A DNA stretch of 64,000 nucleotides. Source: Candidatus Bathyarchaeota archaeon B24. GTDB taxonomy: Archaea > Thermoproteota > CALKCG01 > B24. A program made the position numbers and the translations under genes. Each line of letters begins with the position of its first letter. Position 1 is the first letter of the stretch. Positions 42,245 through 50,984 of the stretch are shown piece by piece. The notes under the pieces are model-generated. The model searched no databases. It was given only the letters and a program-made list of their open reading frames with translations, and was not told where the DNA came from. The stretch spans positions 1 through 64,000 of the forward strand of contig LUCB01000005.1 in the NCBI GenBank assembly GCA_001593865.1. Direction: 5' to 3'.

Positions 42245-42964
42245 ATGGGTATCGGGGTGAAGGCGGTTTTCTTCGACGCTGGTGGTACGCTTGTAGATTC
42301 TAGGGTAGGTCTGCCGCTGAGGGCTAAGTTTCTCGCCGAGAGGCTTAGAAGCCTAGGCTACGACTACGGTGAGACGGAGGTTCTCAAAGCTTTGAGGGAG
42401 GTCGGCGAGTATGTACGAAGCCTAGGAACGGATATAGAGTATAGCCGCAGATACCTACTGACGCTTATGCTGTTGAAGCTTGGGCTCAGAGGCTGTATCT
42501 ATAGGATCCTGGAGCCCCTGTACGAGGCTTACAAAGAAGCGGTTTTAGCCGATGTCTACATTTATGAGGATTCGGTCTCCGTCCTTGAAACCCTTAAGCG
42601 GAGAGGCTTTCTTCTAGGATTGATTTCTAACACTACTGACTATGAATCGCTTAGAGATATCTTGAAGAAGTTTGGTATGTTCGAGCTTTTCGACTCCATA
42701 GCGGCGTCTGCCCTCACGTTGTGGAGGAAACCTAGGCGAGAGATATTCATGTATGCCTTGAGCCAAGTAGACGTCGAACCGCGTGAAGCCGTGCATATAG
42801 GTGATAGCCTAAAAAACGATGTGGCTGGGGCTAAAAGCGTCGGCATGTATGCGGTGTGGAAGGTTAGGAATAAGCAGAGCCTCGATTCGATGCAGGCACC
42901 GGTTAAACCAGACTTCGTCGTGGAGAAGCTCAGCGAGGTCTTAGACTTTGTGGAGCTTGTTTAA
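42245..42964 (+). CDS. HAD-superfamily hydrolase
   Basis: A 239-residue HAD phosphatase-like protein. Motif I is FFDAGGTLV with a glycine at the second aspartate position, as in the HDHD3/REG-2-like subgroup. Motif II is LISNTTDY, the lysine is in LWRKPRREIF and motif IV is HIGDSLKNDVAGA. A helical cap lies between motif I and II (about 20-85). The missing second aspartate leaves open whether it is a classic phosphomonoesterase. It is a single gene with its own promoter. Confidence 0.83.
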   Translation: MGIGVKAVFFDAGGTLVDSRVGLPLRAKFLAERLRSLGYDYGETEVLKALREVGEYVRSLGTDIEYSRRYLLTLMLLKLGLRGCIYRILEPLYEAYKEAVLADVYIYEDSVSVLETLKRRGFLLGLISNTTDYESLRDILKKFGMFELFDSIAASALTLWRKPRREIFMYALSQVDVEPREAVHIGDSLKNDVAGAKSVGMYAVWKVRNKQSLDSMQAPVKPDFVVEKLSEVLDFVELV

Positions 42965-43012
42965 TGCCGTGGGTTAAACTTAACCGCGTCGTCGACTTAA
43001 GGTTTAACGGGC

Positions 43013-44752
43013 ATGACTCGGTTTGAAGAGCTTGTCGAAGCCGCCCTAGGTAAGAGACCGCTCAGCATCTTGTTCAAGGACGTTAACCTGGTCAACGTAT
43101 ACACAGGCGAGGTTTACAGGGCGGACGTGGGGGTTTTAGGTGATAGGGTGGCTTATGTCGGCGACCATAGCGGTCTAAAGGCTTCTGAAGTCGTCGATGG
43201 AAGTGGAAGATATCTGATACCTGGGCTTATAGATTCACATCTCCACATCGAGAGCAGCATGGTTACACCATGCCGGTTCGCAGAAGCCGTCCTACCCCGG
43301 GGTGTCACCACGGCTGTAGCAGACCCGCATGAGATAGCTAACGTGCTCGGCGTAAGAGGAGTCAAGGCTATGGTCGAGAACTCCAAGGGTCTACCGCTTA
43401 AACTATACTTCTGGGCTCCGACATGTGTCCCTCCTTTACCCGGCTTCGAGACGTCGGGGGCCGAGATAAGGGCTGAAGACGTCGCTGAGATGCTCGGCTG
43501 GGAAGGGGTCATAGGGTTGGGTGAGGTCATGGACTACCACGGCGTGTTGAACCTAGACCCGAGGATCGTGGACATAGTGAATGTAGGTCGGTCTTCAAGA
43601 GTTCTCATCGACGGACATGCCCCCATGCTCAGGGGTAGGATGCTTAACGCATATGTATCGTCTGGGGTCGAGGCTGATCATGAAAACTTCGGCTTGGAAG
43701 AGGTCGTCGAGAAGGCGAGGCTGGGTCTATGGGTGGAGGTCCGTAGAAACCTTGCTGGGTCTAGAGAGTTCATAGAGACGCTCGCGAAGTCTGGGGTTTT
43801 ATCAAGGCTTATACTAACCACAGACGATACCTCACCAGATTTGCTTGTGGAGAAGGGTCACCTAGACGAACTGGTCAGATCTGCCATTGCCAATGGACTA
43901 GACCCTATCGAAGCCGTGCGGTCGGCTACTCTGAGACCTGCACAGCGACTAAGATTATACGACCGTGGTGGTTTAGCTCCAGGCAAACTGGCCGACATGA
44001 TCCTCCTTAAAAGTCTAGAGAGATTCGAGGTCGATAGGGTTTACTCAGACGGTAGATTGGTGGCTAAGGAAGGTAGATTAGTCGCCGAGGTTCCTATAAG
44101 GAGTTTTCCGGATTGGGCTAAACGAACCGTTAAAGCACCCTCTCTGAGGGCTGAGGACTTCAGGGTTAAGGCTCCTATACCTGATGGATGGGTTTATGTG
44201 AACGTGATAGTCGTTAGAGGGTTTGAAACCTTCCTAGCCGAAGCTAGGCTTCCGGTCGAGAATGGCTTCATAAAATCTTCTGAATACGTCTTGGCCGCTG
44301 TCATCGAGAGACACGGTAGAGGCGGGGGTTTTGCTAAGGCTTTCATCGACGGTCTAGGTATGGAAAAGGGTGCCGTGGCGTCGACCGTAGCCCACGATAC
44401 GCATAACATCGTGGTCCTGGGTAAGTCTATGTCTGATATGGCGCTGGCTTATGAGACCCTACGGAGAACCCAGGGTGGCTATGTGGCGGTCTTAGAAGGT
44501 AGGGTTTTAGCCCTATTGAGGCTTCCGGTCGCGGGTCTTATGAGCGAAGAACCTGTCGAAGAGGTCTCTGAGAAGTTTAAAGCCTTCAGAAAAGCCGAGA
44601 AGACGCTTGGGCTATCTGAGGAAACACCTATACCTCTGATCAGCCTTCTGACACTTCCGGTCATACCGCACGTCAGAGTCACGGACAAGGGATTATTCGA
44701 CGTGGATAAGGGGTCGTTTATACCGCTCGTTAAAAGGTTTGAGAAGCGCTGA
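43013..44752 (+). CDS. ade: Adenine deaminase
   Basis: A 579-residue amidohydrolase that converts adenine to hypoxanthine in purine salvage. The metal site HLHIESSM is followed by ADPHEIANVLG, a central DGHAP and TTDDTSPD. The C-terminal Ade domain begins near SLRAEDFRVKAP and includes FAKAFIDGLGMEKGAVASTVAHDTHNI. Length matches bacterial and archaeal Ade. It is followed by mch with its own promoter, so the two are adjacent but apparently separately started. Confidence 0.92.
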   Translation: MTRFEELVEAALGKRPLSILFKDVNLVNVYTGEVYRADVGVLGDRVAYVGDHSGLKASEVVDGSGRYLIPGLIDSHLHIESSMVTPCRFAEAVLPRGVTTAVADPHEIANVLGVRGVKAMVENSKGLPLKLYFWAPTCVPPLPGFETSGAEIRAEDVAEMLGWEGVIGLGEVMDYHGVLNLDPRIVDIVNVGRSSRVLIDGHAPMLRGRMLNAYVSSGVEADHENFGLEEVVEKARLGLWVEVRRNLAGSREFIETLAKSGVLSRLILTTDDTSPDLLVEKGHLDELVRSAIANGLDPIEAVRSATLRPAQRLRLYDRGGLAPGKLADMILLKSLERFEVDRVYSDGRLVAKEGRLVAEVPIRSFPDWAKRTVKAPSLRAEDFRVKAPIPDGWVYVNVIVVRGFETFLAEARLPVENGFIKSSEYVLAAVIERHGRGGGFAKAFIDGLGMEKGAVASTVAHDTHNIVVLGKSMSDMALAYETLRRTQGGYVAVLEGRVLALLRLPVAGLMSEEPVEEVSEKFKAFRKAEKTLGLSEETPIPLISLLTLPVIPHVRVTDKGLFDVDKGSFIPLVKRFEKR

Positions 44753-44796
44753 AAGAATAAGTCTTGGAACCTGCTCTGAGTATTCTTGGACCAAAA

Positions 44797-44804
44797 TTTT
44801 ATAC
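44797..44804 (+). promoter_or_regulatory. TATA box for mch
   Basis: TTTTATAC lies about 37 bases before ATG 44841 and just beyond the ade stop. A strong GGGAGGTG ribosome site (44828-44835) fixes the mch start. Confidence 0.6.
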
Positions 44805-44840
44805 ATCATATGTGTTAACCCTTGTCCGGGAGGTGTTTCC

Positions 44841-45794
44841 ATGTTCAGTGTGAACCAAGGTGCGTTTAAGATAGTCGAGGAGCTTATGTCCAATCCAGAA
44901 TACTACGGTGTCAAGGTGGAGAAGGTCGAAGGCGGAGGTACTATAATAGACGCCGGTGTCAAAGTACGTGGAGGCTACGAAGCCGGCCTGAGGATAACAG
45001 AAATCTGTATGGGAGGCCTAGGTAAGGCTTATCTAACCGTCAGACGATACGAGGACCTTCTTCTACCTACGGTGGTCGTATACAGCGACGAGCCTTGCAT
45101 AGCCACTTTAGGCGCCCAGTTCGCAGGCTGGAGGATAAAGGTCGGAGACTTCTTCGCGCTGGGCTCTGGGCCTGCCAGGGCGTTGTCTCAGCAGCCTAAG
45201 GAGCTTTATGCTAAGATCGGCTACAAAGACGAGTCTGACGTAGCGGTCATAGTGTTCGAGACTGATAAGTATCCCTCAGCCGACGTGTTCAAGTATGTAG
45301 CTGACAAATGCGGCGTCGAGCCTAGCAACGTCTACGCGGTTATAACGCCGACCTCAAGCATAGCCGGTTCAACCCAGATATCAGGCCGCATAGTCGAGAC
45401 CGGCATCCACAAGCTCACAGAGCTAGGGTTCGACCCCAAGAAGGTCGTCTACGGAGCAGGCTCCGCACCTATAGCCCCCATACACCCCAAGTTCACCCGG
45501 GCCATGGGTAGGACGAACGACGTGATAATAGCGTGCGGAGAGGTTTACCTCACCGTCGACTACGACGGGGAAGACCTGGAAGAGTACGTGAAAAAGGCGC
45601 CGTCGTCTGAGTCTAAGATGTACGGTAAACCGTTCTTCCAGATATTCAAAGAGGCCGGGTATGACTTCTATAAGATCGACCCCGGCATATTCAGCCCAGC
45701 CCAGATAACGGTCAACAATTTGAGAGACGGTAAAGTATACACGGCTGGAAAGGTCGATGTACTGCTCCTCAAGAAGTCGCTAGGCCTGGGTTAA
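44841..45794 (+). CDS. mch: Methenyltetrahydromethanopterin cyclohydrolase
   Basis: The enzyme (about 317 residues) interconverts methenyl- and formyl-tetrahydromethanopterin, a core step of the archaeal methyl branch of the Wood-Ljungdahl pathway. The family is recognised by ITEICMGGLGKAYL, YSDEPCIATLGAQFAGW, GSGPARALSQQPKELY and TPTSSIAGSTQISGR. The ORF track begins at 44739, but ATG 44841 has a GGGAGGTG ribosome site five bases upstream and gives the family-typical N-terminus. With the CooC-like gene at 49279 it suggests H4MPT-dependent C1 metabolism. Confidence 0.96.
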   Translation: MFSVNQGAFKIVEELMSNPEYYGVKVEKVEGGGTIIDAGVKVRGGYEAGLRITEICMGGLGKAYLTVRRYEDLLLPTVVVYSDEPCIATLGAQFAGWRIKVGDFFALGSGPARALSQQPKELYAKIGYKDESDVAVIVFETDKYPSADVFKYVADKCGVEPSNVYAVITPTSSIAGSTQISGRIVETGIHKLTELGFDPKKVVYGAGSAPIAPIHPKFTRAMGRTNDVIIACGEVYLTVDYDGEDLEEYVKKAPSSESKMYGKPFFQIFKEAGYDFYKIDPGIFSPAQITVNNLRDGKVYTAGKVDVLLLKKSLGLG

Positions 45795-45843
45795 CCCTCC
45801 TTCTTTTCATACATTTCCGAAAACCTACCGTGGGCGAGTTCGC

Positions 45844-46827
45844 TCAATAACATAGCAACACGCCAAGAACTCTTTCTTTATGCTCCATCAAGAGCCTATA
45901 GGCATCTGGGGCATTCTCGACCGGTAGTTTGAGGCTTATGTAGTCTCTAACCCTCAGTCTCCCATCGGCCATGAGCTTCAGCACGAGCCTCTTATCGTCT
46001 ATATCTGTCCAGTAGTGTGGTAGGGACTCATGGCTCGGCCTGACGTTCGTGTGAGCGCCTATGATGACCAGCCCCCTCCTGTGGACAGGCATGTAGAAGT
46101 TCACGGTCGATACGCCTCTGGGGCTTCCGAGGATGACTACTCTCCCGAGCCTCCCGGCCATGTCGAGAGCCATAGGTATGGCTTCGGGGTTTCCCGTCGC
46201 CTCTATGACCACGTCGGCCCCCTTCCCATCGGTCAAACGTCTAACCTCTTCGACCGCGTCGACCTTAGAGGGGTTTACCACGTGGTCTGCACCGTGTTTA
46301 GCCGAGACTTCAAGCCTCCAGTCCACAAGGTCTACCGCTATCACGGGAAACCCGCCGCTAAGCCTCGCTAGTTGAACGGCGAGCTGACCTATAAGACCTT
46401 GACCCACCACCACTACGGAGTTTCCGAGCTCTATAAACCCCTTCCTAACGCCTTGGAGAGCTATCGAAGCTAGGTTGAAGAAAGAAGCCTCCTCAGCTGA
46501 GAGACCCTCCGGGACTTTGAGAACGCTGCTACTCTGAGCTAGAACATAGCTGCTATGCGGCGCCGACGAGACCACAAGCTCTCCCGGCTTAAACCCCTCG
46601 GCTTTTTCACCGACCTCCTCGACCACGCCGACGTTCGAATAGCCCGGATACTGCGGAAACCTCTTAGGCGTATTTGGCAGCGCCATCAGGAAAGCCGTCT
46701 CGGTCCCCGGGCTTATGAGGCTACAAACGGTTTTAATCAACAGCTGGCCTGCGTTTGGCTTAGAGACGTCGAACTCTTCGACATCTACGACCCCCCTGCT
46801 CCTAAAGACGACCCTCCTACCCTTCAA
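45844..46827 (-). CDS. Zinc-type alcohol/sugar dehydrogenase-like (MDR) protein
   Basis: A 327-residue medium-chain dehydrogenase/reductase: LISPGTETAFL in the catalytic domain, the NAD-binding motif VVVVGQGLIGQLAVQLARL, the VIAVDLVDWRLEVSAKHGA ribose-binding region, and GADVVIEATGNPEA. The typical catalytic zinc ligands (CGxD and GHE) are not obvious, so activity may be zinc-independent or altered. This is the short MDR subtype seen near sugar pathways. It follows the ABC-2 exporter on the same strand, 61 bases downstream of its stop. Substrate unknown. Confidence 0.82.
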   Translation of the reverse strand: MKGRRVVFRSRGVVDVEEFDVSKPNAGQLLIKTVCSLISPGTETAFLMALPNTPKRFPQYPGYSNVGVVEEVGEKAEGFKPGELVVSSAPHSSYVLAQSSSVLKVPEGLSAEEASFFNLASIALQGVRKGFIELGNSVVVVGQGLIGQLAVQLARLSGGFPVIAVDLVDWRLEVSAKHGADHVVNPSKVDAVEEVRRLTDGKGADVVIEATGNPEAIPMALDMAGRLGRVVILGSPRGVSTVNFYMPVHRRGLVIIGAHTNVRPSHESLPHYWTDIDDKRLVLKLMADGRLRVRDYISLKLPVENAPDAYRLLMEHKERVLGVLLCY

Positions 46828-46888
46828 ACCGATGCACCTGTCCCAAAGTATCTGGGAAGCGTGTTTAAAGCTTTCACCGATATCTCCC

Positions 46889-48187
46889 TTAAGCCTCTGC
46901 GTATCTTCTTAGAACGGTTCTATAGGCGAGTATACCCAGTAGGTATACGACCGTCGTCGCCGCCAAGACCTTAAACGTATCCAGTAACACCTCCGCCAGC
47001 CCGGCTTCGAAAACCATTATCGACCTCATAGCGTCTATAGCCCACGTAGCCGGGAATACGTCTCCTAGAAACCTCATCCATTCAGGCATCCAACTCTTAG
47101 GGAACCATATCCCAGCCGTGAAAGACAGCATCATACCGAGCACTGTGCTCAAACCAGACGCCCCCCTAGCGGTCTTGGTCACGAGCGATAGAAGCATACC
47201 GAACCCGATCATGAGAAGAGAGCCCAGCACGAGGAGTAGGGGGACGAGCCAGTGTTCCGGTTTCAAGGGGTTCCACAGGATCTTCGCACCGCACCCGAAT
47301 ATACCCACTATCACGGAAAGCCCGGTCGTGAGGCCTAGGGTGAGAACCCCGGCTAGGGTCTTGCCTATGAGCATGTCGGTCGAAGTGGCGGGGGAGGCGA
47401 GGAGCCTCTTAAGGGTTCCACGCTCCTTCTCGCCTACAGCCATCAAGCTTCCTATGTTCAAGCCTGTATATAGTATGCTCATGCCAGCCGCGCCTAGTGT
47501 ATACCAGCCTATGACCGTGCTCCTAGTCATAAGGGTCTCAGGCTTCACATCTACGAAGGTCGCGTTTATCGGCTCCACCAGCCCGGTCATCCAAACCTCT
47601 AGGAATTCCACCAGTGTCTCGTTGAACCCAGGTATCGTAAGGTTTTCAGGCATATACTGGGAGCCGTACCTCCTCATGTAATAGATCGTCTCGTTCACCT
47701 TCCTATAGGCTATCTCCCTACTCATACCTTCTATAAACCCCCTGAGTATCGCCTCGTTTATCTGGGCGGACTGAAGGTCGCTAGCCCCAACGTATATCCT
47801 AAGCGTAGCTTGCCCCATCATGAGATTCGCACCGAAGCCTCTGGGTATGAGAAACCCTCCGTCGAGCCTTCCACCCTTCAGGTCGTCTACCATGGTAGAC
47901 TCGTTTTCGTACTCAACTACGTCGAAGAGTTTAACTCCCTTATACTCCACCTCGTCGAGGATCTGTACGAAATACGAGCCGTTGAAGGGTGCCGTCGATC
48001 TATTATCGTAGTTCACGACCCCTATCTTCAACGTCTTAGGTTGGTCCACAGAGGGAGGTATGAAGATGTAGCCGGTCATCAATACTAGGATCATGGGCCA
48101 GAAAACGATCCAGAAGAGCTGCTCCCTGCTTCTTAACGTGGTCTTTAGCTCTTTGACCGCAAACGCCTTGATAGCGCTCCACCTCAT
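46889..48187 (-). CDS. ABC-2 type exporter permease with extracellular domain
   Basis: A 432-residue protein with an N-terminal membrane helix (LFWIVFWPMILVLMTGYIF) and an extracellular domain of ~200 residues. Five further helices from about 230 contain the ABC-2 pattern KERGTLKRLLASPATSTDMLIGK and FTAGIWFPKSWMPEWMRFLGDVFPATW. This is the YhgE/NatB-like architecture for drug or polymer export. It overlaps the ATPase gene by four bases. The operon is likely controlled by the palindrome at 49156. Confidence 0.87.
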   Translation of the reverse strand: MRWSAIKAFAVKELKTTLRSREQLFWIVFWPMILVLMTGYIFIPPSVDQPKTLKIGVVNYDNRSTAPFNGSYFVQILDEVEYKGVKLFDVVEYENESTMVDDLKGGRLDGGFLIPRGFGANLMMGQATLRIYVGASDLQSAQINEAILRGFIEGMSREIAYRKVNETIYYMRRYGSQYMPENLTIPGFNETLVEFLEVWMTGLVEPINATFVDVKPETLMTRSTVIGWYTLGAAGMSILYTGLNIGSLMAVGEKERGTLKRLLASPATSTDMLIGKTLAGVLTLGLTTGLSVIVGIFGCGAKILWNPLKPEHWLVPLLLVLGSLLMIGFGMLLSLVTKTARGASGLSTVLGMMLSFTAGIWFPKSWMPEWMRFLGDVFPATWAIDAMRSIMVFEAGLAEVLLDTFKVLAATTVVYLLGILAYRTVLRRYAEA

Positions 48188-49146
48188 TCTTCGACCAGCC
48201 TCCTACCTGTCAACTTGAGAAACACGTCTTCAAGAGTCGGCGGGGAGATCCTCATAGCCAGCAGCTTATACCCGTTGTTTAGAAGCCTAGACACGAGCTT
48301 CGGGGCTACCGTATCAGGGTCTTCCACGTAAACCCTTAAGCTGTTTCCGTCGACGTAGACCGCTCTTTCATAAGCATAGGGCTCGACAAGCTTCAACGCT
48401 CCGCCGGCAGGCTCCATCAACTCCAGGTTTATCACGGCCCTTAACCCGCACTCCCTCTTAAGCCTGTCGGGCTCTCCCTCGGCTACGACCCTACCCCTAT
48501 CCATTATCGCAACCCTATCCGATAAAGCCTCGGCTTCCTCCATGTAATGCGTCGCAAGGATCACGGTCTTCCCCAGGCTTCTAAGCTCGGCTATTAAATC
48601 CCACACGGTTCTCCTTATACCGGGGTCCATACCCGTGGTAGGCTCGTCTAGAAGCAGAACCTCGGGGTCACCTATCAAAGCTATCGCGAAGTTCAGTCTC
48701 TTCTTCATACCTCCAGAGTATTTCCCCGCTCTCCTATCGGCGTGTTCAAGAAGTCCGAGCTTATCGAGAAGCTCTCGACACTTTTTCACCGCTTCGCTTC
48801 CGCTTAAACCATGCAACCCAGCGTAGAACATGATGTTCTCAAACCCTGAAAGTTCGTCGTAGACAACCGGTTCTTGAGGACAGAAGCCGACAAGTCCCCT
48901 AGTCTTACTATCTAGAGGACTCGTACCTAGGATTCTGACGGTGCCTGATGTGGGATTGACGACTCCTGCCAATATGCTCAAGAGCGTGGTCTTCCCGGCT
49001 CCGTTGGGTCCCAGTAGACCATAGACCTCGCCCCGCTTCACCTCGAAGCTCACGTCGTCGACCGCGGTTCTGTCCCCAAATCTCTTGGAGACGTTCTTGA
49101 CGGATACCGCGGGCTCATACATAGACCGGTCGTTTGAAAGATTCAT
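48184..49146 (-). CDS. ABC-2 type exporter ATP-binding subunit
   Basis: The nucleotide-binding subunit has Walker A GPNGAGKTT, signature YSGGMKKRLNFAIAL and Walker B VLLLDEPTTGMD. A C-terminal extension ends with the ISPPTLEDVFLKLTG element typical of drug/ion exporters. The ORF track uses 49167, but that ATG lies inside a perfect palindrome that probably binds a regulator. Starts at 49146 or 49125 (MYEPAVSVKNVSKRFG) are therefore favoured. It overlaps the permease gene by four bases, so the pair is translationally coupled. Confidence 0.87.
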   Translation of the reverse strand: MNLSNDRSMYEPAVSVKNVSKRFGDRTAVDDVSFEVKRGEVYGLLGPNGAGKTTLLSILAGVVNPTSGTVRILGTSPLDSKTRGLVGFCPQEPVVYDELSGFENIMFYAGLHGLSGSEAVKKCRELLDKLGLLEHADRRAGKYSGGMKKRLNFAIALIGDPEVLLLDEPTTGMDPGIRRTVWDLIAELRSLGKTVILATHYMEEAEALSDRVAIMDRGRVVAEGEPDRLKRECGLRAVINLELMEPAGGALKLVEPYAYERAVYVDGNSLRVYVEDPDTVAPKLVSRLLNNGYKLLAMRISPPTLEDVFLKLTGRRLVEE

Positions 49147-49155
49147 CAAATAGCC

Positions 49156-49174
49156 CCTATCTTTCAAAGATAGG
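49156..49174. promoter_or_regulatory. Perfect 9-1-9 palindrome, candidate operator
   Basis: CCTATCTTT-C-AAAGATAGG is an exact inverted repeat of nine bases around one centre base. It lies just upstream of the likely ABC-exporter ATPase start, about where transcription should begin: a TATA-like GTTATTAAC on the minus strand is about 15 bases upstream. A dimeric repressor bound here would block the exporter operon. It is also close to the divergent cooC-like gene. Confidence 0.6.
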
Positions 49175-49278
49175 ATTCGAGGGTTAATAACGTTTCAGAA
49201 GGCGCTCTTAATAAACCCGGCCTTGAATACGTAAAGTTTAACAGGTTTTCATCCTCAATACATCCGGGTTGAGGATTC

Positions 49279-50046
49279 ATGAAAGTAATGGTCTGTGGTA
49301 AGGGCGGGGTCGGTAAAACCGTTTTAACAGTTCTCCTAGCCGAGGCGTTGTCTGAGAAGTATAAGACATACATAGTCGACTCAGACGAGTCTAACATACT
49401 TTTACCCAAGCTTCTAGGCGTCCCCCCTCCGAAACCCCTAGTCGAATACGTGGGTGGAAAAGCCGAAGAAGAGGAGTTCGAGAGGAGAGAGCCGGACATA
49501 GCTAAAGCCTTAGCCAGAGCCGGTCAAGGGGTGAGACTAAGCCTCCTACCGGATGAGTACATCTCCTACTCGGCCGAGGGTATAGGTTTAGTCACGATAG
49601 GTAAGGTTAGGGAATACGGCGAAGGATGCGCCTGCCCGTTCAACATTTTGACGAGGATCCTTCTGAAGAACCTTGTTCTCGAAGAGTCGGAGGTGGTTCT
49701 AGTAGACACAGACGCTGGTATAGAGCATGTCGGTCGGAGGGTCGAGGAAACTGTGGACGGCGTATTGGCGGTCGTAGACCCCACGGCTGAATCCCTCCGG
49801 TCAGCCCTCCTCCTAAGAGACATAGTCTCTAAACTGGGTAAAGGCTTCTGGGTGGTCGCGAACAAGATAACACCCAGGACCTGGGCCTTGATCAGCAGGG
49901 AAGCTGGTCGTCTCGGGCTTAGAATAGATGGGGTCGTAAGGTTCGACGACGACGTCTTCGAGTCCACCCTCCTAGGTGGAAGGCTCAGATATAAAACCGC
50001 GTTGGATGACGTAAAGTCGCTTGCTAAAACCCTGAAGCTACTCTAG
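49279..50046 (+). CDS. cooC: CooC-like nickel-insertion ATPase of CO dehydrogenase
   Basis: A 255-residue MinD/ParA-type ATPase with the deviant Walker A GKGGVGKTV at the extreme N-terminus, switch-like YIVDSDESN and VLVDTDAGIEH. A CxC pair in GEGCACPFN corresponds to the metal-binding cysteines of CooC. These proteins mature the nickel cluster of CO dehydrogenase/acetyl-CoA synthase. The partner enzyme is outside this window. The stop overlaps the convergent isoaspartyl peptidase stop by four bases (CTAG). With mch it supports a Wood-Ljungdahl-type metabolism. Confidence 0.88.
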   Translation: MKVMVCGKGGVGKTVLTVLLAEALSEKYKTYIVDSDESNILLPKLLGVPPPKPLVEYVGGKAEEEEFERREPDIAKALARAGQGVRLSLLPDEYISYSAEGIGLVTIGKVREYGEGCACPFNILTRILLKNLVLEESEVVLVDTDAGIEHVGRRVEETVDGVLAVVDPTAESLRSALLLRDIVSKLGKGFWVVANKITPRTWALISREAGRLGLRIDGVVRFDDDVFESTLLGGRLRYKTALDDVKSLAKTLKLL

Positions 50047-50954
50047 CAGCCGCTGAACCTCTCGACTTTTCTGAGCTCAGGCTTATCCATACCGCCGTCT
50101 TGATACGCGTACACGAACTCCTTCAAGCTGTGGGCGGCTCCGACCTCTCCCTTATTGTTCAACGCCAGAACAGCTATGCCCCCATCGAAGTTTCTACGGT
50201 AGAGGGTTTCGGCTATCGCTTTCTCACACGCCTCTTTAGGGTTAAGTCCCGAGGCCATCAGGTCGCATACTCGCTTAGACAAGCAATAGTTTATGGCGAC
50301 CTCTCCCGTACCCGTCGTAACAGCCCCTCCGACCCTGTTATCGACGTAAAGCCCAGCGCCTATTACGGCGGAGTCGCCGACCCTACCCGGCATTTTCATG
50401 AACAAACCGGTCGTGGAGTTCCCAGCCGCCATACATCCCTTAGCATCCAACGCCACAGCGCTCACGGTCTCCTTCCAAAGTCCGCCTACAGCCTTCCAAA
50501 CCCTACCGTAGAAAGACTCCACTTCATACTTCCCCTTTCTAAGGTTCTCAAGCATCTCCTCCCACCTCTCTCTGGAGCCTGGCTTCCAGAAACGTTCCCT
50601 CTTAAACCCGCATCTCAACGCGAACTTCAAAGCCCCCTCCCCTACGAGCAACACGTGGGGCGTAAGCTCCATGACCTTCCTAGCGACCGATATGGGATGT
50701 CTTATGTCTTTAAGGGCGCCTACTGCACCGCATCTTAGGGTTCCACCGTCCATTATAGATGCGTCGAGCTCGACCTCGCCTTCGACGTTCGGAAGTCCAC
50801 CCAAACCTACGCTTAAAACCTCTAGGTCGTCTTCCACGACCTTTATACCCTCTTCGACGGCGTCTAAGGCCGAACCACCTGACAGTAGAATATCCATACC
50901 CTTCGAGACGGCTTTAACCCCGAAATTCCACGTAGCGACCATAACGGGCTTCAT
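50043..50954 (-). CDS. Isoaspartyl peptidase/L-asparaginase (Ntn hydrolase)
   Basis: A 303-residue plant-type asparaginase precursor. The autocatalytic threonine is probably the T of TVSAVALDAKG (about residue 165), corresponding to the GTVGAVALD motif of the family. Downstream are AAGNSTTGLFMKMPGRVGDS and GGAVTTGTGE, which line the active site. Cleavage before the threonine would give alpha and beta chains. It hydrolyses isoaspartyl peptides or asparagine and may repair aged protein. It converges with cooC by a 4-base stop overlap. Confidence 0.88.
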   Translation of the reverse strand: MKPVMVATWNFGVKAVSKGMDILLSGGSALDAVEEGIKVVEDDLEVLSVGLGGLPNVEGEVELDASIMDGGTLRCGAVGALKDIRHPISVARKVMELTPHVLLVGEGALKFALRCGFKRERFWKPGSRERWEEMLENLRKGKYEVESFYGRVWKAVGGLWKETVSAVALDAKGCMAAGNSTTGLFMKMPGRVGDSAVIGAGLYVDNRVGGAVTTGTGEVAINYCLSKRVCDLMASGLNPKEACEKAIAETLYRRNFDGGIAVLALNNKGEVGAAHSLKEFVYAYQDGGMDKPELRKVERFSGC

Positions 50955-50984
50955 GGCTCAGCGAAATCCATTTAAACCGTCTAC

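Noticed and set aside
49566-49967. 133-codon minus-strand ORF inside cooC
   Set aside because: Antisense shadow; serine/threonine-rich and contradicts clear CooC motifs on the plus strand.
50100-50738. 212-codon plus-strand ORF in the isoaspartyl peptidase gene
   Set aside because: The minus strand encodes an intact Ntn hydrolase; this is its shadow.
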